A stretch of DNA of 64,000 bases from Chitinophagaceae bacterium UBA1930 (lineage in GTDB: Bacteria > Bacteroidota > Bacteroidia > Chitinophagales > Chitinophagaceae), in contig DDFK01000001.1 of NCBI GenBank assembly GCA_002337145.1, forward strand, positions 1,514,733 to 1,578,732. The letters are read 5' to 3'. The position numbers and the translations under genes were made by a program. Numbering within the stretch: the first letter of the stretch is position 1; each line of letters starts with the position of its first letter. The notes below the pieces were generated by a model, which saw only the letters and a list, made by a program, of their open reading frames with translations, was not told where the DNA came from and did not search any database. Shown here one piece after another: positions 9,377 through 19,500 of this stretch.

Positions 9377-10408
9377 ATGGAACAATTAGTGCAACAGCTA
9401 GAAACTTACAAACAGGAAATTGCAGCGTTTGATGCAACTGTACCCGATGCCGCAGAAGCCTTTCGCATAAAATATTTGGGAACCAAGGGCTTGGTTAAAA
9501 GCATTATGGGCCTGATGAAAGATGTGCCTGCCGAACAAAAAAAAGAAGCAGGACAGTTGCTGAACGAGTTTAAACTGTTTGTGGAAGCAAGGCATGAAGC
9601 ATTGAAGGAGACGACTGCCGATGCCCAGCAGGCAGGTGGCAGCACCATTGACTGGTCGCTACCCGGCGAGCCTACGCCTGTTGGTACACGCCATCCCTTG
9701 AGCATGGTGCGTAACAGGATTGTTTCCATTTTTCAAAGGCTTGGTTTTGCTGTTGCCGAAGGACCGGAAATTGAAGATGACTGGCACAACTTCGGTGCAA
9801 TGAATTTGCCGGAAGACCACCCTGCCCGTGATATGCAGGACACTTTTTACATTAACCAGAACCCTGCATGGTTGCTGCGTACACATACCAGCAGCGTGCA
9901 GGCCCGTGTAATGGAAACACAGAAACCGCCCATACGTGTTATTTGCCCCGGGCGTGTATATAGGAACGAAACTATCAGTGCAAGGGCACATTGCTTCTTT
10001 CATCAGGTAGAAGGTTTGTATGTGGATGAGAATGTAAGCTTTGCCGATTTGAAACAGACCCTGTATTTCTTTGTGCAGGAAATGTTTGGTAAAGATGTTA
10101 AGGTACGCTTCCGCCCAAGTTATTTTCCCTTTACGGAGCCAAGTGCCGAAATGGACATCAGCTGCCTGATATGTGGGGGCGATGGCTGCAATGTTTGTAA
10201 ACATACCGGTTGGGTAGAAATTTTGGGTAGTGGTATGGTACACCCTAAAGTGCTGGAAAACTTTGGCATCGATAGCAATAAGTACACAGGTTTTGCATTT
10301 GGCATGGGTGTGGAAAGGATATGCCAGTTGAAGTACCGTGTAAACGACCTGCGTTTATATTCCCAAAACGATGTGCGGTTCTTGAAGCAGTTTACGGGGG
10401 TGGTATAA
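9377..10408 (+). CDS. pheS: phenylalanine-tRNA ligase alpha subunit
   Basis: PheS is the catalytic alpha subunit of the (alpha-beta)2 enzyme that charges tRNA-Phe. It has 343 residues: an N-terminal coiled coil (about 1-90), then the class II core with motif 2 (RVYRNETISARAHCFFHQVEG), a Cys-containing loop (CLICGGDGCNVCKHTGW), and motif 3 (GFAFGMGVERICQLKY). Length is normal. pheT is not adjacent, which is common in Bacteroidota. A TATCTTCG element at 9364-9371, close to the Bacteroidota -7 consensus, lies almost on the start codon, but I see no good -33 partner. The 282-base gap upstream, between this gene and batD, shows nothing else. Confidence 0.97.
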   Translation: MEQLVQQLETYKQEIAAFDATVPDAAEAFRIKYLGTKGLVKSIMGLMKDVPAEQKKEAGQLLNEFKLFVEARHEALKETTADAQQAGGSTIDWSLPGEPTPVGTRHPLSMVRNRIVSIFQRLGFAVAEGPEIEDDWHNFGAMNLPEDHPARDMQDTFYINQNPAWLLRTHTSSVQARVMETQKPPIRVICPGRVYRNETISARAHCFFHQVEGLYVDENVSFADLKQTLYFFVQEMFGKDVKVRFRPSYFPFTEPSAEMDISCLICGGDGCNVCKHTGWVEILGSGMVHPKVLENFGIDSNKYTGFAFGMGVERICQLKYRVNDLRLYSQNDVRFLKQFTGVV

Positions 10409-10461
10409 ATTGATGCAATGATAGTGCAATAGCCAACTTAAACATTTGCCTACGCTTGTGT

Positions 10462-11319
10462 ATGAGTATTCAGTCCCTTCTTTTAGTTATTGCCGCAGCT
10501 ATTTTACATGCTGCATGGAACCTCATCACCAAAAAAGTAAACGGTAAGCTACCTTTCTTTTGGCTGATTGCTGTTGCATCGGCTATTATCTATTTGCCTT
10601 TTGTTTGCTGGCAGTTATTTCAAATTAAACTGGCTATTGATGCAACAGTAATAACTTTTGTTACTGTTAGTGCCATTTTGCACTTGGTATATTTTGTAGT
10701 GCTACAGGCCGGTTATAGAAAAGCCGACCTCTCGGTTGTATATCCCATTGCAAGGGGTGCGGGACCATTTATCTCGGTTATTGGTGCCATGTTGTTATTC
10801 AACGAAAAGCCCAGCTGGCTTGCATTGGTGGGCATTCTGCTTATTGTAATTGGCGTGCTGGTTATAACGGGTCTACAATTTTCCAACAACCATACTTTAA
10901 AAGCAGGTGTTATTTATGGCACGCTTACAGGTTTGTTTATTGCAGCTTATACTTTATGGGACAAAGTTGCGGTGGTGAACCATCACATTTCCGCTTTATT
11001 CATCACATTTGCATCTATGCTTTTACCGTTATTGTTGTTGATCCCTGTAGCTATGAAGCAAAAGCAGGAAGTAAAAAGGGAGGTGCAGCAACATTGGAAG
11101 CAGGTTATTGCCGTGGCTATATTCCAGCCACTGTCATTCATTCTTGTTTTGGTTGCTTTAAAAACCACACCCGTTAGTTATGTGGCACCTGCAAGGGAGC
11201 TTAGCATTGTGTTTGGTGTTTTCTTTGGTGCCAACCTGTTGAAAGAGGCAGATGTAAAAAGAAGGGTTACAGGTGCAAGTATTATGCTAATTGGTATTGC
11301 TTTACTAGCTATAGGTTAA
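10462..11319 (+). CDS. EamA/DMT-superfamily transporter
   Basis: A 285-residue integral membrane protein with about ten hydrophobic segments arranged as two EamA repeats (residues about 1-140 and 145-285). The typical Pro- and Gly-containing stretch SVVYPIARGAGPFISV ends repeat one, and PVSYVAPARELSIVFGVFFGA ends repeat two. EamA proteins are drug/metabolite exporters; the substrate cannot be predicted. Start ATG at 10462 was preferred to an in-frame TTG at 10456. It lies 53 bases after pheS and may be read from the same transcript. Confidence 0.88.
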   Translation: MSIQSLLLVIAAAILHAAWNLITKKVNGKLPFFWLIAVASAIIYLPFVCWQLFQIKLAIDATVITFVTVSAILHLVYFVVLQAGYRKADLSVVYPIARGAGPFISVIGAMLLFNEKPSWLALVGILLIVIGVLVITGLQFSNNHTLKAGVIYGTLTGLFIAAYTLWDKVAVVNHHISALFITFASMLLPLLLLIPVAMKQKQEVKREVQQHWKQVIAVAIFQPLSFILVLVALKTTPVSYVAPARELSIVFGVFFGANLLKEADVKRRVTGASIMLIGIALLAIG

Positions 11320-11330
11320 GAGGTCGCTGC

Positions 11331-11350
11331 TAAGTGTTTACACTTATTTT
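11331..11350 (+). terminator. weak hairpin after the EamA gene
   Basis: TAAGTGT (11331-11337) and ACACTTA (11340-11346) form a 7-bp inverted repeat with a two-base centre, followed by TTTT. It is short, so termination is possible but uncertain. Confidence 0.35.
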
Positions 11351-11488
11351 AACAAACCCTACTATCCATATTGCCGTAGATACTGTTGCGTAAAGTAAAA
11401 GTAATGTGTTAAACTATTACGATTATCGTTGTTTGTATTCTTATTCACCTAACTTCCGCAACAGCTACATTCATTTAACCCCATACCC

Positions 11489-12265
11489 ATGTACATTATC
11501 ATCACATTTTTCCTATTGCACTGGTTTCTGTCATTGTTCTTCCACTCGTTTTTTTTGCACAGGTTTGCCTCTCATCAAATGTACACCACCAGTAAAACCT
11601 GGGAGCGTATATTTTATGTGTCCACATGGCTTGTACAAGGTTCTTCTTACTTGGTGCCACGTGCCTATGCAGTCATGCACCGCATGCACCATACTTACAG
11701 CGACACGGAACAGGATCCGCATTCACCCCATTTCTTCAAGGATATTTATCAAATGATGCGTAGCACTGTTGTTATTTTCCGTGGCTTTCTTACCCACAAA
11801 AACCTACCCAACGCACAGTTTACCAAAGAGTACTTACCAACTTGGGATAAATTGGACAAGTTTGGCCATAACAGTTTTGTACGTTTCCTGTTTATGGTTG
11901 GCTATACATCTATCTACATTGCTTTTGCCCCCAACTATTGGTGGTTTGTTTTATTACCCGTGCATTTTTTAATGGGGCCAATACAAGGTGCCATTGTAAA
12001 TTGGTGTGGCCACAAATACGGTTACAGCAATTTCAACAATGATGACCATAGCAAGAATAGCAGTCCTTGGGGTATTGTATTAATGGGCGAGCTGTTTCAG
12101 AACAATCACCATTATGCAAAAGACGATGCAAACTTTGCAAAAAAGTGGTTCGAGTTTGACCTGACTTATTTTATCATGAGAGGTTTTGACCTAGTAGGTA
12201 TCATCAATTTAAAAGAGGCTCCGGCACTTACCGTTCCGGCTATTGCCATCAAGCCGAATATCTAA
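11489..12265 (+). CDS. membrane fatty-acid desaturase (acyl-CoA desaturase type)
   Basis: A 258-residue integral-membrane di-iron desaturase. The His boxes are visible: HRFASH at residues 24-29 (HX4H), HRMHH at 64-68 (HX2HH), and the late NNHHY with a preceding GHKYGYSNF segment. Hydrophobic segments lie at about 1-22, 40-55, 125-150 and 160-175. The enzyme would insert a cis double bond into acyl chains, using O2 and an electron donor that is not encoded nearby. It is shorter than eukaryotic stearoyl-CoA desaturases, but normal for the bacterial forms. Position and substrate are not predictable. Transcription ends at the hairpin at 12294. Confidence 0.88.
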   Translation: MYIIITFFLLHWFLSLFFHSFFLHRFASHQMYTTSKTWERIFYVSTWLVQGSSYLVPRAYAVMHRMHHTYSDTEQDPHSPHFFKDIYQMMRSTVVIFRGFLTHKNLPNAQFTKEYLPTWDKLDKFGHNSFVRFLFMVGYTSIYIAFAPNYWWFVLLPVHFLMGPIQGAIVNWCGHKYGYSNFNNDDHSKNSSPWGIVLMGELFQNNHHYAKDDANFAKKWFEFDLTYFIMRGFDLVGIINLKEAPALTVPAIAIKPNI

Positions 12266-12293
12266 TAATTGCACGAATGTCGTTGATATTATC

Positions 12294-12328
12294 AAACCCA
12301 CAGTTTTAAGGCTGTGGGTTTATTTTTT
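12294..12328 (+). terminator. intrinsic terminator after desaturase
   Basis: AAACCCACAG (12294-12303) pairs with CTGTGGGTTT (12312-12321), followed by ATTTTTT. It is a textbook Rho-independent terminator 28 bases after the stop codon. Confidence 0.85.
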
Positions 12329-12404
12329 GGCTGATTATTTTACAATATCCATCAACCTATTTCCTTTACTTTGCACCACTTCTAAAACATAAACCATTCT
12401 TGCT

Positions 12405-13367
12405 ATGAAGTGTTCAGACATCCAGGTATTAAATGAGAAAGAAACCCGTGCTGGTTTTGGCGAAGGCATCTACGAAATTGGTAAGGAAAATGAAAACGTA
12501 GTGGTACTTACTGCCGACTTAGCAGGCTCCATGAAAATTGCCCCGTTTATTAAAGACTTTCCAGAACGTTTTGTACAGGTTGGCATTGCCGAAGCAAACA
12601 TGATTGGTATTGCTGCGGGTATGACGATTGGTGGCAAAATTCCATATACCACCACTTTTGCAAACTTTAGCACAGGCCGTGTGTACGACCAAATAAGACA
12701 GAGTGTTGCATACAGTGGCAAGAATGTGAAAATATGTGCATCCCATGCTGGTTTAACGTTGGGCGAAGATGGTGCCACACACCAGATATTAGAAGATATT
12801 GGCATGATGAAAATGTTGCCTGGCATGACGGTAATTGTGCCTTGCGACTTTAACCAGACCAAGGCAGCCACTAAAGCAATTGCTGCTTATCAAGGTCCGG
12901 TTTACCTGCGTTTTGGCCGTCCGAAATGGCCCAATTTTACAGCAGAAGACGGAAGCGACTTTGTAATTGGCAAGGCCCAACAATTGAGCGAAGGCTCTGA
13001 TGTTTCGATATTTGCTTGCGGGCACATGGTTTGGAAGGCAATTGAGGCTGGTAGGATTTTGGAAGAAAAAGGCATAAGTGTAGAAGTAATAAACATACAC
13101 ACCATTAAACCATTGGATATTGAAGCCGTGCTGAAATCGATTACCAAAACAAAATGTGCCGTTACGGTAGAGGAGCACAATGTTATTGGTGGCCTTGGCG
13201 ATGCAATAGCACAAGTAGCTGCTAAGAACCTGCCCATACCAATTGAATACATTGGCACAAAAGACACATTTGGCGAAAGTGGCAAGCCATTGGAGTTATT
13301 GATAAAATATGGTTTGGATACACCGTTTATTGTTGAAGCAGCTGAAAAAGTGATTGGTAGGAAGTAG
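12405..13367 (+). CDS. transketolase C-terminal subunit (pyrimidine-binding half)
   Basis: A 320-residue protein covering the Pyr and C-terminal domains of transketolase. The essential glutamate that activates thiamine diphosphate is E63 in VGIAEANMIG, and the C-terminal domain has VEEHNVIGGLG. With the separate N-terminal (PP-binding) subunit it would transfer two-carbon units in the non-oxidative pentose phosphate pathway. In many bacteria with split transketolase the two halves are adjacent, but here no N-terminal half lies within the window. A TACTTTGC element at 12367-12374 resembles the -7 box, without a clear -33 partner. Length fits the split form. The substrate (transketolase rather than DXS-like) is inferred from overall similarity. 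Confidence 0.88.
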   Translation: MKCSDIQVLNEKETRAGFGEGIYEIGKENENVVVLTADLAGSMKIAPFIKDFPERFVQVGIAEANMIGIAAGMTIGGKIPYTTTFANFSTGRVYDQIRQSVAYSGKNVKICASHAGLTLGEDGATHQILEDIGMMKMLPGMTVIVPCDFNQTKAATKAIAAYQGPVYLRFGRPKWPNFTAEDGSDFVIGKAQQLSEGSDVSIFACGHMVWKAIEAGRILEEKGISVEVINIHTIKPLDIEAVLKSITKTKCAVTVEEHNVIGGLGDAIAQVAAKNLPIPIEYIGTKDTFGESGKPLELLIKYGLDTPFIVEAAEKVIGRK

Positions 13368-13405
13368 TAAGTAAATAGTTTATCAGTATATAAAGCTTAT
13401 ATAGC

Positions 13406-13431
13406 AAGGCCTCTAATAAATTAGAGGCCTT
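13406..13431. terminator. bidirectional terminator between convergent genes
   Basis: AAGGCCTCTAA (13406-13416) and TTAGAGGCCTT (13421-13431) form an 11-bp stem with a four-base loop between the transketolase half and pdxH, which face each other. Confidence 0.85.
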
Positions 13432-13446
13432 CTTGTTTAATTCATT

Positions 13447-14085
13447 TTACGGAGCGAGTCTTTCCTTTATCCAGTTGTCATTTTCTTTACGGTATTGAAT
13501 ACGATCATGCAGGCGACTGCTTCTGCCCTGCCAAAACTCCATCAATACAGGTTTAACCCTATAGCCACCCCAGTTGTCGGGCCGTGGTACTTCATCGCCA
13601 AAAATTTCTGTGTACTTTTTTACGTTCTGCTCAATTACTTGCCTGTATTCAATTACGGCACTCTGGTGCGATGCCCATGCACCTATCCGGCTACCAATCG
13701 GGCGGCTGGCAAAATATTCGTCACTTTCTTCACTGCTAACTTTTTCAACAATGCCTTCAATACGTACCTGCCTTTCCAATTCTTTCCAAAAAAAAACCAG
13801 GGCTGCGTTGGGATTATGGGCCAGCTCTTTGCCTTTATCGCTTAAGTAATTGGTAAAAAAAACAAACCCGTTCTCGTCATAGCCTTTTAGCAGCACAATC
13901 CTTGCACTTGGCAACCCATTTTTGTTTACGGTTGCCAAAGTCATGGCATTTACTTCATCTATATTGCTGTTGATGGCTTCGTTCCACCATTTGGTAAACT
14001 GTTCGGTTGGGTTTGCTGCAACATCTGCTTCGTCCAGAGACTGTAGTTTATAGTCCTTTCTTATATCGGCAATAGCTGGGTTCAT
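13447..14085 (-). CDS. pdxH: pyridoxamine 5'-phosphate oxidase
   Basis: PdxH oxidises pyridoxine/pyridoxamine 5'-phosphate to PLP with FMN and O2. The 212-residue protein has the expected N-terminal extension (MNPAIADIRKDY), FMN-binding segments (ARIVLLKGYDENGFVFFTNY; KGKELAHNPNAALVFFW; RQVRIEG), and the C-terminal signature with WGGYRVKP, then EFWQGRSSRLHDRIQYR. Length is normal. A perfect TAnnTTTG element (TAACTTTG on the coding strand, 14104-14111) lies just upstream of the ATG, suggesting its own promoter with a short leader. It is downstream of pyrH, but separated from it by a terminator. Confidence 0.96.
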   Translation of the reverse strand: MNPAIADIRKDYKLQSLDEADVAANPTEQFTKWWNEAINSNIDEVNAMTLATVNKNGLPSARIVLLKGYDENGFVFFTNYLSDKGKELAHNPNAALVFFWKELERQVRIEGIVEKVSSEESDEYFASRPIGSRIGAWASHQSAVIEYRQVIEQNVKKYTEIFGDEVPRPDNWGGYRVKPVLMEFWQGRSSRLHDRIQYRKENDNWIKERLAP

Positions 14086-14151
14086 TGGTCTTTATTTATA
14101 CGGCAAAGTTATCAATCGTTGCCGAACAGGAATATGATGTTTGTCATTGCA

Positions 14152-14181
14152 ATAAAAAAGCGGTTGCAAAAACAACCGCTT
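14152..14181 (-). terminator. intrinsic terminator after pyrH
   Basis: AAGCGGTTG (14158-14166) pairs with CAACCGCTT (14173-14181). On the leftward transcript the stem is followed by a run of six U. It lies 9 bases after the pyrH stop codon. Confidence 0.88.
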
Positions 14182-14189
14182 CAAAAATT

Positions 14190-14906
14190 TTAGCTTACCA
14201 AAGTGCCTACATCCATTCCCTGCACTACATTCAATAGGTTGCCGGGTTTGTTCATATCAAACACAATAATGGGCAATTTGTTTTCCATGCAAAGGGTAAA
14301 GGCAGTCATATCCATTACCTTCAGGTTCTTGGTAATGCATTCCTGAAAAGAGATGCTTTCGTAACGGGTAGCAGTGGGGTCCTTTTCGGGGTCGGCGGTG
14401 TAAACACCATTTACCCTTGTACCTTTTAAAATAACATCGGCCTTCATTTCAATGGCACGAAGGCTTCCTGCAGTATCGGTTGTAAAATAAGGGTTGCCTG
14501 TACCTGCACCAAAGATTACCACACGGCCTTTTTCCAGATGACGTAAGGCCTTGCGGCGTATATAAGGCTCTGCTACCTGCTCCATATTAATGGCACTTTG
14601 CAACCTGGTGTACACTCCAATCTTCTCAAGCATGGCCTGCATGGCCATTGCATTTATAACGGTTGCAAGCATACCCATATAATCGCCGTGTGCACGCTCA
14701 ATACCACTATCAGCCTCATTCATGCCACGGTAAATATTGCCGCCGCCAATTACAATTGCTACCTGTACGCCAAGGTTAATCACCTCTTTAATATCGTAAG
14801 CATATTGCTCAATCACTTTTGGGTCGAAGGGGTCGTTGCTGCCGGATTGGCCCAATAAGGCTTCGCCTGAAAGTTTCAATAAAACACGTTTGTATTTGGG
14901 TAGCAT
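14190..14906 (-). CDS. pyrH: UMP kinase
   Basis: PyrH phosphorylates UMP to UDP, feeding all pyrimidine nucleotides. The 238-residue protein shows the amino-acid-kinase fold motifs: KRVLLKLSGEALLG at the start, VAIVIGGGNIYRG (nucleotide binding), AHGDYMGMLATVINAMA, FGAGTGNPYFTTDTAGSLRA, and VNGVYTADPEKDPTA. Length is standard. In many bacteria pyrH follows rpsB-tsf and precedes frr. Here it is on the same strand as tsf but 6.2 kb away, with two surface-protein genes in between, and frr does not follow. Confidence 0.97.
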   Translation of the reverse strand: MLPKYKRVLLKLSGEALLGQSGSNDPFDPKVIEQYAYDIKEVINLGVQVAIVIGGGNIYRGMNEADSGIERAHGDYMGMLATVINAMAMQAMLEKIGVYTRLQSAINMEQVAEPYIRRKALRHLEKGRVVIFGAGTGNPYFTTDTAGSLRAIEMKADVILKGTRVNGVYTADPEKDPTATRYESISFQECITKNLKVMDMTAFTLCMENKLPIIVFDMNKPGNLLNVVQGMDVGTLVS

Positions 14907-15167
14907 AATGCACTATTTAATTGGTTGCAAATAACCTTCTTTTTTGCAGAAGTGCCAACAGCTAATTTAAAGAATTGACAGTTTGGGCCTCACAAATATT
15001 CCTGGCCATTTTTATTTTTTACCAACCGTTTTGTCATTGGCGGGTCACTTTCCCTTTTGCGATACTTGTTTTTCCATTTTGGTAGCATGGCCATTGCACC
15101 GCTACCGTCTATTTGCAGCCAATTTAAAATGGGTTTTATTCCAATTAAACTTTAAACAATATACAAG

Positions 15168-16511
15168 ATGATGAAAAGGTACACAGGTACAAGTAGTGGT
15201 GTTTTATGCAAACAGGCCAGGTTGGTTATTGGCTTTTTGGTTATTGGCTCTTGCAGTATGGCACAGCAGCCCTGCAGTATTGGTGACCCGGGAAGCACCG
15301 TTGGCGACAAGGGCTGCGTGCAGTTTACCTACCAGAACAGTGTAGTGAATTATACTACTGTAAGGGCTGCCGACGGCAATATATGGTTACAGCAAAATTT
15401 GGGATCGCCCATGGTGGCTACCAATAAAACTGATGCAGCGGCTTATGGCGACCTTTTTCAATGGGGCAGGTGGGATGATGGGCACCAGTTGCGTAACTCC
15501 ATTCCGGAGTCGTCGTTACCCACACCCAACAACCCCTTGGGTCTTGGCTTAGGCAAAGCCGCTTTTTATACAACCAGCACAACACCCAGGTGGTGGCAGG
15601 ATGGGGTTACAACCGATACATGGAGTGCCGCAACACCATCGGCGGTTAGCAGTACCAATGGCTGCGACCCTTGCAAGGCATTGGGTGCAGGTTGGCAGCT
15701 ACCATCAACCACGCAATGGCAGCAATTGATTGCTGCCGAAGGAATCAATAGCCCCGACGTAGCTTTTAACAGTAATTTGAAACTTACTGTTGCGGGTGTA
15801 AGACAGGCATCGAACACTTTTGATTTTACCGGGGTACGTGGCTATTATTGGACGAATGAGCCAAGCAGCACCGGTGGCAAATATTTTTATTTCAGCACTG
15901 CGGTAACCAATGCCACTGCCGGTGGTTTCAGGGGCCAGGGTGCTGCTGTAAGATGCTTGAAACTACAGCAAGCCGTGCCCGTTAGCTTTATTCATTTTAC
16001 AGCAACGCATACCGGCACTTACAATAAGCTTGAATGGCAAACCGCATCAGAAACAAATAGCAGCCATTATTATATACAGGCATCAACAGATGGCAGGTAT
16101 TTTACAACAGTTGGAAAAGTAGATGCCGCAGGCAACAGTAGCACAGCAAACCATTATATGTTTAATGACAATGCCGTACAAAACCTGTTACAAAAAATAG
16201 TTTATTACAGGTTGCAGCAGGTAGATAGAAATGGCAAATACAGTTTCAGTAAGGTGGTATCGCTCTTAAACGATAACAATGCAACGGCTATAAAAATATA
16301 TCCCAACCCGGCAACTTCCACATTGCACATTACCGCCAATGAATCTTTTAGCAACGCCTATGTTTGTTTGATAGATGCAACAGGTGCAAAGGTTTTTGAG
16401 CAGAACGGCTTGCAGGATATTGACCTGCAAAAACTGGGTAATGGCGTGTATTATATCACCATTAAAACAAGTAAGAACCTAACAAGGCAGAAACTGGTGA
16501 TTGCCAAATAG
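15168..16511 (+). CDS. secreted FISUMP-like protein with T9SS type A sorting domain
   Basis: A 447-residue exported protein. After an N-terminal signal region (residues about 18-34) comes a domain like the Fibrobacter succinogenes major paralogous domain (WLQQNLGSPMVATNK, YGDLFQWGRWDDG, GWQLPSTTQWQQL, GYYWTNEPSS, AVRCLK; about 60-265). A beta-sandwich follows, then a C-terminal Por-type sorting signal of about 75 residues (KIYPNPATSTLHI ... GNGVYYITIKT ... QKLVIAK). Type IX secretion cargo with this ending are exported to the surface or medium and cleaved. The function of FISUMP domains is unknown. It interrupts the interval between tsf and pyrH, on the opposite strand. The 261-base region before it shows no feature. 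Confidence 0.85.
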   Translation: MMKRYTGTSSGVLCKQARLVIGFLVIGSCSMAQQPCSIGDPGSTVGDKGCVQFTYQNSVVNYTTVRAADGNIWLQQNLGSPMVATNKTDAAAYGDLFQWGRWDDGHQLRNSIPESSLPTPNNPLGLGLGKAAFYTTSTTPRWWQDGVTTDTWSAATPSAVSSTNGCDPCKALGAGWQLPSTTQWQQLIAAEGINSPDVAFNSNLKLTVAGVRQASNTFDFTGVRGYYWTNEPSSTGGKYFYFSTAVTNATAGGFRGQGAAVRCLKLQQAVPVSFIHFTATHTGTYNKLEWQTASETNSSHYYIQASTDGRYFTTVGKVDAAGNSSTANHYMFNDNAVQNLLQKIVYYRLQQVDRNGKYSFSKVVSLLNDNNATAIKIYPNPATSTLHITANESFSNAYVCLIDATGAKVFEQNGLQDIDLQKLGNGVYYITIKTSKNLTRQKLVIAK

Positions 16512-16534
16512 ACTTGGTTGCTATACAAGCATTT

Positions 16535-16568
16535 AAAAGGCTGCAATGAAATCATTGCAGCCTTTTTT
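16535..16568. terminator. bidirectional terminator between the two surface-protein genes
   Basis: AAAAGGCTGCAATGA (16535-16549) and TCATTGCAGCCTTTT (16552-16566) form a long stem between the convergent FISUMP and PKD adhesin genes, with A- and T-rich flanks. Confidence 0.9.
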
Positions 16569-16583
16569 GTAACGATCAATTTG

Positions 16584-19500
16584 TTATTTAATAATGGTAA
16601 CGCTGCCGGAGAGTTTTCCGTAACCGTTGTTGTTCAACTCAATAATGTAATAGTAGGTACCAACAGGTAACGGGTTGCCGTTGAACCTTCCATCCCATGG
16701 GCCGTTGTAGCCAATGGAGCGGTACACCTGTTGCCCATTGCGGTTAAAGATCTCGATCTTACAGTTGGGATAATCGTTCAGGAAGTTGATATCCCATTTA
16801 TCATTGATGCCATCACCATTGGGCGAAAATGCATTGGGTATGGCCAATTGTTTCAATGCAATGATTTTAACGGTATCGGTAGCAATACAGTTACCACCGC
16901 CGCCATAAGCCAGCAGCTTATACGTAGTAGTAAATATAGGCGAGCATATCGGGTTTAGCAATGTATCATCATTCAGGTAAATACTAGGTGTCCATATATA
17001 TTTAAACAGGTTTGTATTGTCATTAGACGTTGCTGCTATGACAACCGGCTTGCCTTCGGGTGTGTACATGTTGGGGCCCGCATCCACAATTGGTTGTTTG
17101 TAAATGGAAAATGCTTCGGTGTGGTCTGGGTTGGATGTACAACCATTGGAAGTGGTAACTTTTAAAGTTGCCGTATAGCTTCCTATAGCAAAAGCTTTGG
17201 TAACATTCTGTTGGTTAATGGTATCGTTGTTGCCAAAGTCCCAATGCCATTTTGTAATGGGGTCTATGCCTGTTGTACTCTTGTCTTCAAAAAACAACGG
17301 CCTTCCTTCGCACAGCGTATCGCTATTGAAAACAAACAATGAAACAGGATCCTGGAACACCTGGTTGAGCACCTGTGTATTGGTTACAATACAACCCAAG
17401 GGAGAGGTTGCCGTAAGTTTTACGGTGTACGGTGGTACACCCGTTGTATAAAAATGCACTGGGTCCACAGCGGTGCTGGTAGTACCATCACCAAAATCCC
17501 ATACATAAGTCAATTGTGAACTTGACCCTGTTGGGTAAGTACTTTGGTTGATGAAATTGGCCTGTCCAGATGGTACACATAAACCTTGCGGCGGAAGGAA
17601 TGCCGTAACAGGGTCAGGATAAATGGTAACTGTTTGTGGTGCCGTAACATCGCTTAAGCAGGCACTGTCGCTTACTACATACAATGTTGCAGGGAAGCTG
17701 CCGTAATTGGTGTAATGGTTGTAAAACGGTGGTTCGTTTATAAACGTGTTGCCAGGATTGGTGTACAGCTTGGTAGTGGTGTTGCCAAAATCCCAATGCC
17801 ACTCCTGTATTGCTTGTCCATTGGAAATGGTTGATTGATCGGTAAACAAAACAGAATCCTGCTGGCACACATTTTTGTTGAACACAAATTTTGCAACCGG
17901 TTTAGGGAACACATAAATGTTTTTGGAAACAGAATCCGTGCAACCAAATGTGGTGGTGTATTTATATTTTACTGCATGGTAACCAACACCCGCAACAGCA
18001 GGGTTGATGGTAGTATCTGCCAGTACACCAAGCCCTGAATACACACCGCCACCGCTAACTGCATTCAGCAATGATGCATTGCCAACAAATTTGGGGCTGC
18101 CATTTACACAAACGCCTTGCAGTACATTAAAATACAGGTCGGGTTTTGCATTGAGTGTAATGGTCTTGTACCTTGAACTGATACATCCGCCCTGCGAATA
18201 CACCACCAGTTTAATGGTGTAGTCTTTGGTTAATGGTGTCGTAAATGTTGGATAGGTATGTGTAAAAGACTGATTGTTGGACGGGTTGTTGTAAGTATCA
18301 TACACCGTTGGTGCACCCAATGTATCCCAGTAAATTTCAAATTTAGAGATGCCGTTTACCACTACGTCCATTCCGTTAACAAGATTTACGGCAACATTGG
18401 AGCAAAGTGTATTTTCATTTTGAATGGTAAATACAATCGGGTTTATAAAGCCGGGCACGTTAAAGGTTTTTGTTCTTGGTACAGAGCAGCCCCCTTCAAC
18501 CGTAGTTGCAACAAGGTTTATATTATAATTGTTGACGTACTTGTAACGGTGCGATGGGTTTTGTAGCGAAGAGGTATTGGGATTTGCTGGTGTGGAATTG
18601 GCGGCATCGCCAAAGCTCCAGGCCCAGGTTAGCGTTTGGCCATCTGCAATGGTTGTTTTGTCGGCAAAGAATGCGGTACTATCTTCTAGGCAACCTACTG
18701 TTACTGCATCAAAATCGGTTACCGGGTTTGCCCAAACACGTAGTGGTATCTTGAGTGTTTCGCTTTTGCAACCGCCCACGCCCAGTATCCAGTGCCTGAT
18801 GGTATCGTCGTGCATGGCAGTGGTAAATGTATGGCTAACAGGGTTGCTGTTGGTGTAATGCTGTACAGGCGTACCATCGCCAAAATCCCAGTACCAAGAG
18901 TCTATTGCCCCACCAGGAAATGATGATACAGGTGTAAATGTTACAGAGCCGTTTGCACAAACCGATGACGGGTTTGGTGTTGCCACAGTAACCGGCGGTG
19001 GAATGGTGTTTACATTTTTGGTCGTATCGCCAATACAGCCCACATCGGATATTACACGGAAGCGAACGGCGTGTGCACCATCCGTATTGAATTTTTTCTT
19101 GGTGTTCTGCAGATTGTCTGTTGTGTTGTCTTCAAAATCCCAACGGAACTGTGTAATATTATTCCCATTGGCAGTATAGGTACCAAACAGGTAGGCCGTA
19201 TCTGCCTGACAGCCGGAATAGGTAACATTGAAATCGGCAACTGGGTTTAGGCCAACCGTGAGGTTGATGTTGATGTCTATTGAGTTGCTGCAGTTATCAA
19301 TATCTGGCGAAGTAACTGTAATGGGGATGGTGTAACTGCCAGTTTGATTGAAGGTATATGTGCGGGGCAGCCTGTAACGATAATAACGCAGGCCATTTAC
19401 GTACACGGTGTCAAATGCAACCGGGTTGTTAACGGTGGTATCTATGTTTACGGGTTGCAGGGCGGGTGCCGCCTGGCTCAGCTTCCATACCATTTTGGTA

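Noticed and set aside
9659..10243. 194-codon minus-strand frame opposite pheS
   Set aside because: Shadow of pheS; no signal of independent coding.
14907..15167. Search for a small gene or RNA in the 261-base gap before the FISUMP gene
   Set aside because: No open frame with a sensible start, no strong hairpin and no promoter match were found.
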